Below are positions 52,065-59,383 of a stretch of DNA of 64,000 nt, piece after piece. The position numbers were made by a program, and so were the translations under genes. Each line of letters starts with the position of its first letter. Position 1 is the first letter of the stretch. This DNA is from Streptomyces sp. NBC_01224 (GTDB lineage Bacteria; Actinomycetota; Actinomycetes; Streptomycetales; Streptomycetaceae): contig NZ_CP108529.1 in the NCBI RefSeq assembly GCF_036002945.1, positions 682,001 to 746,000 of the forward strand, given 5' to 3'. Below the pieces are notes generated by a model. The model was given only the letters and a program-made list of their open reading frames with translations. It was not told the DNA's origin and did no database searches.

Positions 52065-52438
52065 GTGGTAGGAGAACGATCAAAGTACACGTGCCGCGGA
52101 TCTCTCGCTGTTGCAGCTGATTTGGCACTGCAGGTGACCTTGGACAGGTTTGTCGCGTGGAACTTCAGCACCCAGCGAAACCGGGGGCCCATGTGAGGAG
52201 GATCCCACTGGCCTCCGCGAGTGAGGTCCACCTGGGATCTCGCGGACACGCACACGCGGCATCTCCCCGAGACCGCCTTGACGCCGCACTTCCTCACGCC
52301 ACCCGAGCCCAGCGCCGCAAAGCTCAAGCCGCACCTCGGCCACTGGAGCCAGTACGCGCCCCACTCCTACTGACCCCAGCACCGCCCACAGCCCCCGGAT
52401 TTTCACCAAGCGGCGGCAAATGACCGCCTACCAGACGC

Positions 52439-52475
52439 GCGCCACCGGCCGGGAGAAGCTCCTGGCCGGTGGCGC
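52439..52475. terminator. Strong hairpin just upstream of the WEDPS-repeat gene
   Basis: GCGCCACCGGCC plus GGAG pair with CTCC plus GGCCGGTGGCGC around AAG: 16 pairs with one mismatch. AT-rich AGTATTATTC follows. It ends 34 bases before the next ATG, so it could be an attenuator or insulate the gene from read-through. The rest of 52065-52438 holds no supported gene. Confidence 0.65.
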
Positions 52476-52509
52476 AGTATTATTCAGCACAATACGAAGG
52501 AGTATGAAC

Positions 52510-53040
52510 ATGCAAGGAATCTCCTCCGATGAATTGGTCACGCATCTCATGCGGCTGCTCCCGGAAGTTGAGCCCTATTTCGACAAGGCAGCTGAGCGCC
52601 ACGGCCTGCGTGTGTCGCAGGTGACTCACTGGGACCAGGTCAACTCCCACCCGGGAACGCTCCTGTCCGAAGTGCTCACTTACCCTCTGTTTCAACCCCT
52701 GATGGAATCTCCGGAGATCGATGCGGAAGCAGAGGACTTCCTGGCGCGTTGTTTCGAGTTCATCGAGGGGCTTGAGGAGGACCCCAGTGGCTGGCTGGTG
52801 GATACGGCCTACTTCACTTTCGTGGAATTCTTTTTGAAGAGCAGGGAAGTACTCGACCGCGCCTTCCGGTTCGCCCGGCCGAAGACCCGGGCGGAGATTT
52901 TGGCCATGCTGAGAGGCTGGAACGTCCCCGTGGACCCGTCCTGGGAGGACCCGTCCTGGGAGGACCCGTCATGGGAGGGGGGAACAGCAGGAATAGCGCG
53001 GCCCCGGAGTCTTTCTCAACTTCAGCTTGAGGCGTGGTGA
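52510..53040 (+). CDS. Acidic hypothetical protein with C-terminal WEDPS tandem repeat
   Basis: GGAG is 7 bases before ATG 52510; an ATG at 52504 is too close. The protein is 176 residues, strongly acidic and helical (ELVTHLMRLLPEVEPYFDKAAERHG, FLARCFEFIEGLEEDPSGWLVDTAYFTFVEFF). A three-fold DPSWE repeat lies near residues 142-156. Size, charge and the LPEVEPYFD opening resemble small immunity or DUF7674-like proteins, but no toxin is adjacent. It lies in a more AT-rich stretch than its neighbours, suggesting transfer. Confidence 0.65.
   Translation: MQGISSDELVTHLMRLLPEVEPYFDKAAERHGLRVSQVTHWDQVNSHPGTLLSEVLTYPLFQPLMESPEIDAEAEDFLARCFEFIEGLEEDPSGWLVDTAYFTFVEFFLKSREVLDRAFRFARPKTRAEILAMLRGWNVPVDPSWEDPSWEDPSWEGGTAGIARPRSLSQLQLEAW
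52933..52977 (+). repeat. Three tandem 15-bp units encoding DPSWE
   Basis: GACCCGTCCTGGGAG occurs three times head to tail (third copy with one change, CATGGG). The near-perfect DNA identity suggests recent slippage expansion. Confidence 0.85.
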
Positions 53041-53226
53041 GGGCGAGGACGGCCTACGACCCCTCAGTGAGCGCGTCAAGCTCGGAGATCTCCTCATCGA
53101 GGGCCATCACGCCCTTCGCCAGGCGAGCCACCACCGCGGCCGCCGGCCTCTCGCCGGGCAGCGCGGTGAGCCGGGACCGAGCCGCTCCGACTACGGTCTC
53201 GGCGAGTTTGCCCAATCAGGAGCTGC

Positions 53227-53750
53227 TCAAGCCGCCTTCCAGATTGCCGCACTGTCACCTCGTTGAAGAGTGGCTAATCTCCGACCGAGTTCGTGGGCTG
53301 CTGCTGCGTTCCCCATGCCGGCGCGGCGGATGTCCGAGCCGCGTGTGTGCATGTCGCGGATGCGGATGAGCATGGGTAGACCGGGCCGGCTTGAGATTTC
53401 TTACCCATACGCTTTCCGAATCGCCGGCCTTGGTAGTTGGCAAGGTCAACCTCCCGTGGCCCGATGGCAGCCTCATCCCGGTCGCCAAGGAGCGCATGGT
53501 CGCCGTCCCAGAGGCAGTTGCCGAGGTATGCGTCACCGTGGACGAGGCCGGGGGCCAAGGCGTAGTCAAGTTCCTCGAAGGCGGCAATGAGCTCGTGCGC
53601 GTGTGGCGACCCAGTCCTTCTGGGGGTCGGGCACTGAGTTCGCGTGCGCAAGTGTCTGGGTGAAGGAAGTGAGTGGCGTCCACTTCGGCAGTGTGATGGG
53701 TGGTTGGGGAATCTGACGTAGTTGCCGAAGAAGGCGGCCGAGATACTCAG
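53227..53750 (-). pseudogene. Aminoglycoside/choline-kinase-like phosphotransferase (APH) remnant
   Basis: Pieces in three frames reconstruct one protein end: LGRLLRQLRQIPQPPITLPKW, then AHELIAAFEELDYALAPGLV, HGDAYLGNCLWDGDHALLGD, EAAIGPREVDLAN, and finally MHTRGSDIRRAGMGNAAAAH with ATLQRGDSAAIWKAA-stop. The catalytic HGDxxxxN is still readable. The N-terminal half is missing and at least two frameshifts are present. It starts where an IS630 fragment begins, so insertion or rearrangement probably removed the front. Confidence 0.7.
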
Positions 53751-53769
53751 CGCTGGGGATGCGCCCCGT

Positions 53770-53960
53770 GTCACTTCCCCGCGTACGCACCCGACCTCAA
53801 CCCACAGGAAGGCATCTGGTCGCTGGTGAAACGCACCATCGGCAACCTCGCCGCCGCAATCCTCGACCAGCTGGCCACCGCCGTGAAACGCAGCCTCAAG
53901 AAGATCCAGTACCGCCCACACCTGGGTGATTTCCGCGAGCAATCCGGAATGCAAAGGGTG
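53770..53960 (+). mobile_element. IS630-family transposase C-terminal remnant
   Basis: The plus strand reads PAYAPDLNPQEGIWSLVKRT, then IGNLAAAILDQLATAVKRSL and KKIQYRPHL. This is the last part of an IS630-type DDE transposase, including the final catalytic Glu in NPQEGIW. Only about 60 codons remain. Confidence 0.78.
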
Positions 53961-54106
53961 CGTCACGCCGCAGCGAGGCCGTCAAAGGCAAAGCGACTGT
54001 AGCGAGGCAGCCAGTGCGCTCACTACCCGGATTCGCACCGCGCGAGCACCCACTGGGAGCACTAGCCGGGCAGGGCCGGCACCGGCGGTTCGTTGACCCC
54101 ACCAAC

Positions 54107-54184
54107 CTGATTACGAATCAGTAAGGTCAGCAAAGGGTCAGCACGTGTTTGATCAGACCTGGTCACAGGTGCCAACACGTGCAA
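54107..54184 (+). repeat. 78-bp element, copy B
   Basis: Gap-free match to 14386-14463 (65 of 78). In this copy the outer stem is perfect: CACGTGTT (54142-54149) with AACACGTG (54174-54181), enclosing ACCTG (54157-54161) and CAGGT (54166-54170). The first 17 bases resemble a tRNA anticodon arm (loop reading CGT on the minus strand). It follows the IS630 fragment and precedes the pirin gene. No gene explains it. Confidence 0.75.
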
Positions 54185-54302
54185 CTGCCGACCGCCCGCG
54201 GAACCGACCCACGGCAGGCACAACTGCGTTCCCCCGCCGTACCGGCGAAGGGACGCAGAGAGCGCACGCAACGGGGAGCGTCGGAGGGCGCATCACCCCA
54301 GG

Positions 54303-55268
54303 TCAGCGCACCCGTCCCCGTGGTTTCAGCGCCACCGGCGGCAGCGCGGGAGCAGGCAGCCGGCCGCCGTCGTAGCCGTGCACCTCACCAAAGCGGGAGC
54401 CCTCCGCCCACGCTTGCCGGGCCTCCTCGATTTCCTCCTGGGACCGCCCGATGAAGTTCCACCACATGACGATCTCCTCCTCGAAGGGCTCGCCCCCGAG
54501 GAGCATGAGGCCCGCGTCGGTGTCCGCGCGCAGAGGGAGTTCGGTGCGGCCGCAGCCGAGGTAGAGCATGGAACCGGGCAGCACGGGTACGCCGTCGACC
54601 TCGGCCTGGCCGGACATCGAGAGCACCGCGTACTCGAAGTCCGGGTCGAGCGGCAGACGAGCCTCGGCGCCGGCGGACAGGGCCAGGTCGGCACCGACGA
54701 TCGGGGTGTACGCGGTGCCGGGCGAAGTGGCGCCGTCGAGTTCGCCCAGGATCAGGGTGGCGGCGAGGCCGGGGGCGGTGACGGTCGGCAGTTCGGTGTG
54801 GTGCTGGAAGTGCGGCTCGACATGGCGGTGGGCGTCCGGCAGGGCGACCCAGAGCTGGGCGCCGTGCAGAAACCTCGCATGCGACTTCGGGCTCTCCTCG
54901 GAGTGACTGATGGCCCGGCCGGAGGTCATCAGCCCCAGCTCGCGCGGGCGGATCGTGCGGAGACTGCCGAGGCTGTCCCGGTGCAGGACCTCGCCGTCGT
55001 GCAGCCAGCTGACCGTCTGCAGGCCCATGTGGGGGTGGGGCGGTACTTGCATCCCTGGTTCGCCGGCGATGTCGTCGGGGCCGTAATGATCGACAAAGGC
55101 CCATGCGCCGACCATCCGGCGACCCAGATTGGGCAGCAGTCTGCGGACCTCGGTGGACTCACCCAGCCGGACATGGCGCGGGGTGAGGAGTTCACGTACA
55201 GGCTCGGCGACGACGAAGCCCCGTCCTCCACAGACGGAGACTGCGGCCTGGCGATCGAGATTGCTCAT
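54303..55268 (-). CDS. Pirin-family protein
   Basis: From ATG 55268 the protein is 321 residues. The N-terminal cupin has the metal-binding GMQVPPHPHMGLQTVSWLHDGEVLHRDSLG and the conserved LGLMTSGRAISHSEESP; a C-terminal pirin domain contains LPGSMLYLGCGRTELPL. Bacterial pirins bind Fe or Ni; some have quercetin 2,3-dioxygenase activity or modulate pyruvate dehydrogenase. It stands alone, divergent from the TPR gene. Confidence 0.92.
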   Translation of the reverse strand: MSNLDRQAAVSVCGGRGFVVAEPVRELLTPRHVRLGESTEVRRLLPNLGRRMVGAWAFVDHYGPDDIAGEPGMQVPPHPHMGLQTVSWLHDGEVLHRDSLGSLRTIRPRELGLMTSGRAISHSEESPKSHARFLHGAQLWVALPDAHRHVEPHFQHHTELPTVTAPGLAATLILGELDGATSPGTAYTPIVGADLALSAGAEARLPLDPDFEYAVLSMSGQAEVDGVPVLPGSMLYLGCGRTELPLRADTDAGLMLLGGEPFEEEIVMWWNFIGRSQEEIEEARQAWAEGSRFGEVHGYDGGRLPAPALPPVALKPRGRVR

Positions 55269-55446
55269 GGCGCTCAACCTATTCCCGTGCGGGCCCGGGG
55301 TGCCGGTACCCACGCCGATAATTTAGTGGAATATTCAACCAGTGTGCCATGTTCGGGTGAGTGGTGCACGGCTGAGCGTATGGCCGGGCCAGTGGCTGGA
55401 CAGGGCCGGGAGCGATCCCGGGACGGTCCGTGAACGAGGAGGTCAA

Positions 55447-55812
55447 GTGAGCGACACCTATTTCGAGTTCGGTACTTCCGCCGACCGCTGGGACCGTGCG
55501 CAGATGTTCTTCGAAGCGAAGGAGTACATGACTGCGGCCCGGATTCTGGAAGGTCTGGTCGAGGAGGCGCCGGAGCAGGTCTCCCCGCGTCTGCTGCTGG
55601 CCCGGGCCTACTACCACTCGGCTCGGCTCGGCAGGGCCGAGACGGAGCTGCGGGCGGTTCTGGAGCGCGACCCGGTGGAGCACTACGCGCGGCTGATGCT
55701 CGGCCGCACGCTTGAGCGCCAGGGGCGGAGCGCGGAGGCGACCGGTCATCTGCGGATGGCGGCGGCGTTCTCCGGGGACTTGGACTTCGACGCGGACCGG
55801 ACAGGGCTCTAG
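55447..55812 (+). CDS. Tetratricopeptide-repeat protein
   Basis: GTG 55447 follows GAGGAGG and gives 121 residues. Three TPR-like helix pairs are seen: AQMFFEAKEYMTAARILEGLVEEAP, PRLLLARAYYHSARLGRAETELRAVLERDP, and HYARLMLGRTLERQGRSAEATGHLRMAA. It is a protein-protein interaction scaffold, cytoplasmic. Its stop overlaps the decayed TetR gene tail by four bases. Confidence 0.88.
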   Translation: MSDTYFEFGTSADRWDRAQMFFEAKEYMTAARILEGLVEEAPEQVSPRLLLARAYYHSARLGRAETELRAVLERDPVEHYARLMLGRTLERQGRSAEATGHLRMAAAFSGDLDFDADRTGL

Positions 55813-56510
55813 CGGTCGCATGGGGCGTTCGACAGGCGGTTCAGCCATCCCGTCAGGAGGACGCCCTCGGCCGCGCTGAGTTCTGGATCCGGCGCCGCAG
55901 CAGCGCGTTCAGCCGGGCCGCGCTGGACGGCACGTGGGCCTCGGACACGGCGGCCCCCGTGTCGTCGGCGTAGGCGCCGGACACATCCGGGGTGAAGGCC
56001 GCGGCGTGCACGGCGTCCCGTCCCCGCCGTGACACGCTCGCGTCGCCGAAGGTCGCGGAGCGGGCGACGAGCATCAGCGCCATGCCCACATTGGCCGACA
56101 TCACCATCTGTGCGGCCGGATCGGGGGTCAGGCGCAGCCGGCCCACAGCCGCGGCCCGTTTCCAGGTCCCGGGTGAGGATCCGGTAGGACTCAAGGGCCG
56201 CGGCCGGTGGTGTACGCATGGCCGGAGAATTCATCAGCCGGTACGGACTGGGGTTCCGCAGAGCGAACTCGACGTGGCTGTCCCAGCCGTTGCGCAGATC
56301 CTCGATGGGGTCCGTGCTCTCGCCACGCTGTCGCTTGGTCGCCAAGTATTTGTCGAAGCCGTGGTCCACCACCACGGACAACAAGCCTTCCTTGTCGCCG
56401 AAGTGGCGGTAGCGCGCCGGGGCGCCCACCTGCGCGGCCTCGCACACGGCCCGGGTGGAGATGTCCCCGTTCGGGGATTCCGCGACCAGGCGCCTGCTCC
56501 AGCGCTACCC
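55809..56510 (-). pseudogene. TetR-family regulator with frameshifts and truncated N-terminus
   Basis: The HTH part RLVAESPNGDISTRAVCEAAQV, APARYRHFGDKEGLLSVVVDHGF is followed in frame to ESYRILTRDLETG. The signal then moves to a second frame (RLTPDPAAQMVMSANVGMAL, FTPDVSGAYADDTGAAVSEA, RLNALLRRRIQ) and back to the first (LSAAEGVLLTGWLNRLSNAP). Upstream a TAG interrupts the frame before helix 1, so the start is gone too. Two frameshifts plus a lost start make this a real pseudogene rather than a base-calling error. Confidence 0.75.
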
Positions 56511-56622
56511 CGCGCCCTGCAAGGTCTCTGCAGGACCTCGCCGGGGTGCCCGCCCGTTTCGGACGCTCCCGTCGGACAATCCGGATGCCTTCCGCCCGTC
56601 CCGCGTGATACTTCACTCGGTC

Positions 56623-57123
56623 ATGACCGACCTCGAGACTCCCCGCCTCTTCCTGCGGCTGATGAGCGCCTCCGATGCCTTGCAGGTGATGGCGGGCAAG
56701 CCGGGAGACGGTGCCCGCTGGGCGCCCGGATACCCGTCCCCCGGTGAGATGGCCGCGGCCGAGCGCTTCCTCCACACATGCGCGACGTCGGGTGATCCCA
56801 GCCCCTTCGGTTCGTACGAGATACGTCGCCGCGACGACGGAGAGGTGATCGGCGGGCTGGGATTCCATGGCGCTCCGGACGAGAACGGACACGTCACGAT
56901 CGGCTACGGCCTCGTCCCCTCGGCTCAAGGCACGGGTTACGCCTCCGAGGCGCTGCGCGCACTGCTCCTGTTCGCCCGCGACCAGGGTGTGAGCTGCGTG
57001 CACGGCGACACCGATCTGGACAACCTCGCGTCGCAGCACGTCATGACAGCCGTCGGTATGCGCCTGGTGAAGGAGGACGCGCAGCTGAAGCACTACCGGA
57101 TCGACTGGGATCAGCGGGCGTAG
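56623..57123 (+). CDS. GNAT-family N-acetyltransferase (RimJ/RimL type)
   Basis: From ATG 56623 the protein is 166 residues. It has the family opening LETPRLFLRLMSASDALQVMAG, the acetyl-CoA-binding GYGLVPSAQGTGYASEALRALLLFARD (motif A, Q/R-x-x-G-x-G/A-like), and VHGDTDLDNLASQHVMTAVGMRLVKED near the end. It acetylates an amine of an unknown small molecule or protein N-terminus. There is no clear ribosome site, so the transcript may be leaderless or the start uncertain by a few codons. Confidence 0.85.
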   Translation: MTDLETPRLFLRLMSASDALQVMAGKPGDGARWAPGYPSPGEMAAAERFLHTCATSGDPSPFGSYEIRRRDDGEVIGGLGFHGAPDENGHVTIGYGLVPSAQGTGYASEALRALLLFARDQGVSCVHGDTDLDNLASQHVMTAVGMRLVKEDAQLKHYRIDWDQRA

Positions 57124-57194
57124 GAGTGAGTCCCCGGTCGCCCGGCCCCTTGCGGGTACGTAGGCACCGGCTCGGCCGCGCATTACGGGACGAC

Positions 57195-57225
57195 GGAACC
57201 CGCCGGGAAACTCCCGGCGGGTTCC
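57195..57225. terminator. Bidirectional terminator hairpin
   Basis: A perfect 14-base stem (GGAACCCGCCGGGA and its complement) with loop AAC lies between the convergent acetyltransferase and CbtA genes. Confidence 0.88.
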
Positions 57226-57255
57226 GATGTCTTCCGGTTGTCAGTGGTGCGTCGG

Positions 57256-58029
57256 TCAGCCGGCCGCGGTGGCAGCCCGGTTCGCCGCACCGTTCCCGGT
57301 CCTGACGGAGTCGGTACTCGGCACGAGAAGCCGTTCCGTCAGCCAGCCGAAGACGAGGCCGAAGGTGATCCAGAGAGTGGCCTGCACGGCGAGCGTGGCC
57401 AGGCGGAACTCCCACAGCAGGCCGGCCGGGAAGTCCTTTCCGACCTCGTTGAACGAGGGCAGGAACGCGTAGGCGACCCCGATCACGACGACGTAGGCGG
57501 CGGATGCGGTGATCGTCGCGTTCCAGTTGCCCAGGCGTGGAGCCAGCCGCTTGCCGCAGATGACGGCAGCGACGGCCAGCAGCACACTGAGGGCGACCAT
57601 CAGGAAGAACAGGGCGGTGCGTCGGCCGATCGTGTCGGGGTTGCCGACGGCCGGCGGGTTGGCCGGGTACTTCAGGAACGGCACGATGTACACCGTCAGC
57701 AGTGCCGTACCCGCGATCAGGGCGGCCGTGGCCCGCGGGCCGAATCTGCCGATCCGGCCGAGTGCGTAACAGAAGACGAGGGCGGCGATGCCGCCGATCG
57801 CCACACCGAAGACGAGCACACCGGTGGCAAGGCCGGCGGTGGACTGCATGGTGCGGCTGACGAGTTCCCCGCCGCCGCCGTGGTCATGGCTGTGCGCCTC
57901 TTCGAGGGCGATGGCCGCGTCCACCCGGGACTCGCCGAGGAAGTAGGCGACGACCAGAGCGAGCGCGCCCGCGGCGAGGCCGGCCAGCATGCCGCGGACG
58001 AGCAGGGCTCTGACAGATATGGAGTTCAT
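57256..58029 (-). CDS. cbtA: CbtA-type cobalt transporter subunit
   Basis: From ATG 58029 the protein is 257 residues with five to six membrane helices and a His-rich loop (EEAHSHDHGGGGE) near the first helix. Segments such as FGVAIGGIAALVFCYALGRIG and TVYIVPFLKYPANPPAVGNPDTIGRR are typical of CbtA. With CbtB it forms a cobalt importer for cobalamin synthesis. It is 28 bases after cbtB in the same operon, under a cobalamin riboswitch. Confidence 0.93.
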   Translation of the reverse strand: MNSISVRALLVRGMLAGLAAGALALVVAYFLGESRVDAAIALEEAHSHDHGGGGELVSRTMQSTAGLATGVLVFGVAIGGIAALVFCYALGRIGRFGPRATAALIAGTALLTVYIVPFLKYPANPPAVGNPDTIGRRTALFFLMVALSVLLAVAAVICGKRLAPRLGNWNATITASAAYVVVIGVAYAFLPSFNEVGKDFPAGLLWEFRLATLAVQATLWITFGLVFGWLTERLLVPSTDSVRTGNGAANRAATAAG

Positions 58030-58057
58030 GAGGATTTCCCCTGGATCGGACGGTACG

Positions 58058-58273
58058 TCAGTGACAGGGGAAACCGAGGAGGTGGCGGCCGTCGTGGACC
58101 CACTCGTGGACACCTTCGCCGGAGATGACCGCGGTGGCGCCCTGCTCGGCGCCGACGAAGTACAGCAGTACGAGCATGAGGATGCCGAAGAAGACCGCCC
58201 AAGGGGCAATGGCCTTCAGGGAGATGGGGGTGATTGCCGGTACGGCGGTGGCGGGGGCAGCAGTCTGTGCCAT
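58058..58273 (-). CDS. cbtB: CbtB-type cobalt transporter subunit
   Basis: The 71-residue protein has one membrane helix (WAVFFGILMLVLLYFVGAEQ) and the diagnostic C-terminal His motif VHEWVHDGRHLLGFPCH. AGGAGG lies 8 bases before the ATG. It is the first gene after the cobalamin riboswitch and works with CbtA. Confidence 0.95.
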   Translation of the reverse strand: MAQTAAPATAVPAITPISLKAIAPWAVFFGILMLVLLYFVGAEQGATAVISGEGVHEWVHDGRHLLGFPCH

Positions 58274-58284
58274 GGCAGAACCTC

Positions 58285-58432
58285 CTGAGGGAACACGCGT
58301 CCCGTTCGTGGTGCCTGAGACGAAGGTGCTGGGTCTGACTTCCCGTACGGGTACGGGTTCACAGTGGCGCGACCGTGCCGGATTCTCACCGGACTTCCGT
58401 CACACTTCGTCATGCTCATCGGACGATACCGC
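58285..58432 (-). ncRNA. Cobalamin (AdoCbl) riboswitch
   Basis: The minus strand contains the B12-box core GGAAGTCCGGTGAGAATCC (58398-58380), then GGCACGGTCGCGCCACTGT, the most conserved part of this class, ending shortly before the cbtB ribosome site. When cobalamin is plentiful it should shut off the cobalt importer, most likely by hiding the AGGAGG at about 58285. Confidence 0.93.
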
Positions 58433-58533
58433 CTGGGAGCAGGCACGGCCATGGTGCCGTCGGCGGGGCCGGAACGGCCGGATGCCATGGTGGGTGCACT
58501 TGAGGGGCCAGACTTCAGGGAGTTGACCCGGTC

Positions 58534-59127
58534 ATGACGATAAAGGTGATGTTGATCTCACCGGCGCTCAACGCCGCGCTGCGCGAGGCCCGCTTCGACG
58601 GCGATGCGCCGCTCGACGCGGTCGGGGTCCGGCGGGCCAGGACCGCTGCGGCAGCGGTGCCTGCGGCCGACCGGTATGTCTGCGGGCCGTCCGAACGGTG
58701 CACCCGGACCGCCGACGCACTGGGGTTGCACGCCGAGCACGAACTCGCGCTCGGCGGCTGGGACATGGGCCGGTGGAACGGACAGCGGCTGGAGGAGGTG
58801 AGCGGGAGCGAGCCGGAGGCGGTGTCGGCCTGGATGACCGATCCTTCGGCGGCTCCGCACGGCGGCGAACCGTTGCTGGAGTTCTGCGCCAGGGTCGGCC
58901 GCTGGCTGGATGCCCTCCAGCCCCTGTACGGCGACGAGGGCGGCCGTGTGCTGGGGGTCGTCGAGCCTGCGGTGGTGCGGGCGGTGATCGTAGGGGCGCT
59001 CGCTCTCCCGACGGAGGCGTTCTGGCGGCTGGACGTCGCCCCGCTGACGCTGACCGGGCTCAGCGGCCGCTCCGGACGGTGGAACCTGCACTGTGGGCAG
59101 CCGCTGTCCCCCGCTCCGGGGGACTGA
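58534..59127 (+). CDS. Histidine-phosphatase-fold protein lacking the RHG catalytic motif
   Basis: The 197-residue protein has the phosphoglycerate-mutase-like layout (RYVCGPSERCTRTADALGL, LALGGWDMGRWNGQRLEEV, GGEPLLEFCARVGRWLDAL, VVEPAVVRAVIVGALAL). At the position of the catalytic LxxxRHGE it reads MLISPALNA, and the second catalytic His region GHG is VEPAV. Both active histidines appear lost, so it is probably not a phosphatase. It is divergent from the cobalamin-controlled operon, suggesting a link to cobalt or cobalamin (CobC-like descent), but this is only context. Confidence 0.78.
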   Translation: MTIKVMLISPALNAALREARFDGDAPLDAVGVRRARTAAAAVPAADRYVCGPSERCTRTADALGLHAEHELALGGWDMGRWNGQRLEEVSGSEPEAVSAWMTDPSAAPHGGEPLLEFCARVGRWLDALQPLYGDEGGRVLGVVEPAVVRAVIVGALALPTEAFWRLDVAPLTLTGLSGRSGRWNLHCGQPLSPAPGD

Positions 59128-59207
59128 CGCCCTCCCGTGGCCCACGGTATGAACAACTGACGTGCCGCCTGTGGTCCGTTTCACGCGATCTACCGGGGGT
59201 CTGGCGG

Positions 59208-59370
59208 ATCAGTGACCGGATACCGGTGATGAAGGACGCTCAGGTGGTGCAGGAGGGGGCGGCCGAGGAGGTGTTCGACGCGCCGCGGCATCCGCACACG
59301 AAGGCGCTGCTCGCGGCCGTCGTCACGATCGGTACGGATGCCGCCCCGCCCGGGGGAGCTGCTGGAGACG
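59208..59370 (+). pseudogene. Oligopeptide-type ABC ATPase C-terminal fragment
   Basis: About 40 codons read ISDRIPVMKDAQVVQEGAAE, then EVFDAPRHPHTKALLAAV. These match the end of OppD/DppF-like ATPases (the HPYTxxLL region). No Walker motifs are present upstream. It is a relic between two unrelated genes. Confidence 0.65.
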
Positions 59371-59383
59371 GGCGGGCCGGGCC

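Noticed and set aside
14386..54184. The 78-bp copies as complete tRNA genes
   Set aside because: Only an anticodon-arm-like part is present; no acceptor stem, D arm or T-loop GTTCGA is found in the right place.
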